From assembly GCA_947632425.1 (NCBI GenBank), contig CANRPG010000126.1, forward strand, positions 1 through 6,033: a DNA stretch of 6,033 nucleotides, in the 5' to 3' direction. Source of the stretch: an uncultured Clostridia bacterium (GTDB lineage: Bacteria; Bacillota; Clostridia; Oscillospirales; Ruminococcaceae). Under the pieces are notes generated by a model. That model was not told the DNA's origin. It made no database searches and was given only the letters and a program-made list of their open reading frames with translations. Positions within the stretch are counted from its first letter, which is position 1. Each line of letters begins with the position of its first letter. Below, piece after piece: positions 6,016-6,033 of the stretch. Made by a program: the position numbers and the translations under genes.

Positions 6016-6033
6016 TTTTCAAACTGTTGAAAA
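6016..6033. repeat. 7-bp inverted repeat at the right window edge
   Basis: TTTTCAA (6016-6022) and TTGAAAA (6027-6033) are perfect reverse complements around ACTG. The right arm is also the last copy of the GTTGAAAA motif. This is the only place where the motif appears in both orientations. The repeat may extend beyond the window. Confidence 0.6.

Larger units (their letters stand above)
5729..6033. other. non-coding stretch with AT-rich segment and GTTGAAAAC motif array
   Basis: No convincing gene is seen here. Positions 5765-5835 are clearly richer in A and T than the genes. They hold two copies of TTGTTAA (5789-5795 and 5800-5806, 11 bp apart) and an inverted repeat GTTAAA-GATAT-TTTAAC (5802-5818). 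Further right, TGTTGAAAA occurs at 5739-5747, 5924-5932, 5967-5975 and 6025-6033, and TGTGGAAAA at 5884-5892, all on the same strand. TGTGGAAAA is one base from the DnaA box TGTGGATAA, and TGTTGAAAA is two bases from it. The arrangement could be a replication-related or regulatory region, but nothing here proves either. Confidence 0.5.

Noticed and set aside
5954..6033. Open frame from ATG 5954 running off the right edge
   Set aside because: There is no ribosome site, fewer than 27 codons are visible, and it reads through the repeat array. More sequence would be needed to call it a gene.
5925..6033. CRISPR array
   Set aside because: The repeats are short, imperfect and directly tandem. There are no equal-length unique spacers and no cas gene in the window.

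Overview
The window looks like a chromosomal segment of a Gram-positive anaerobe of the Clostridia, most likely the Ruminococcus/Oscillospiraceae group. This is inferred from a dxr-rseP gene pair, a cytoplasmic SASA-type acetylesterase typical of gut or rumen glycan users, strong Shine-Dalgarno sites (AAGGAG), heavy use of ATA for isoleucine and AGG for arginine, and a large membrane-anchored vWA protein. No sequence search was possible, so the genus is a guess. All four genes lie on the + strand.

Positions 1-1689 hold housekeeping functions. The first is the C-terminal half of Dxr (MEP isoprenoid pathway), cut by the window edge. Next is a complete RseP/RasP-type site-2 protease that begins at TTG 646. 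Positions 1721-3235 follow after only 31 bases and encode a cytoplasmic sialate O-acetylesterase-like SGNH hydrolase with an intact Ser/Asp/His set. These three are probably co-transcribed. In many Clostridia ispG and polC follow rseP, but here the esterase takes that place.

Positions 3236-3348 separate the fourth gene. They contain a perfect 9-bp inverted repeat immediately upstream of a good sigma-A-like promoter (TTGAAA-16-TATACT), followed by a weak ribosome site. This suggests an independently controlled transcript. Its product (3349-5682, 777 aa) is the most interesting item. It has an N-terminal membrane anchor, three calcium-binding TSP3-like repeats with an exact 22-residue period, a beta-rich linker domain, a vWA domain with a complete MIDAS, and a C-terminal domain carrying a Cys/His/Asp pattern of papain/C39-like thiol peptidases. 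I read it as a surface-tethered, metal-dependent binding protein fused to a putative cysteine peptidase. Its target is unknown.

A strong hairpin at 5699-5728 closes this gene. The last 300 bases have no convincing gene. They contain an AT-rich stretch with TTGTTAA repeats, then an array of GTTGAAAAC-type motifs: two blocks 43 bp apart, each with a 12-bp tandem duplication. Together with one TGTGGAAAA site this resembles a divergent DnaA-box cluster, but it could equally be an operator array or an ordinary intergenic repeat.
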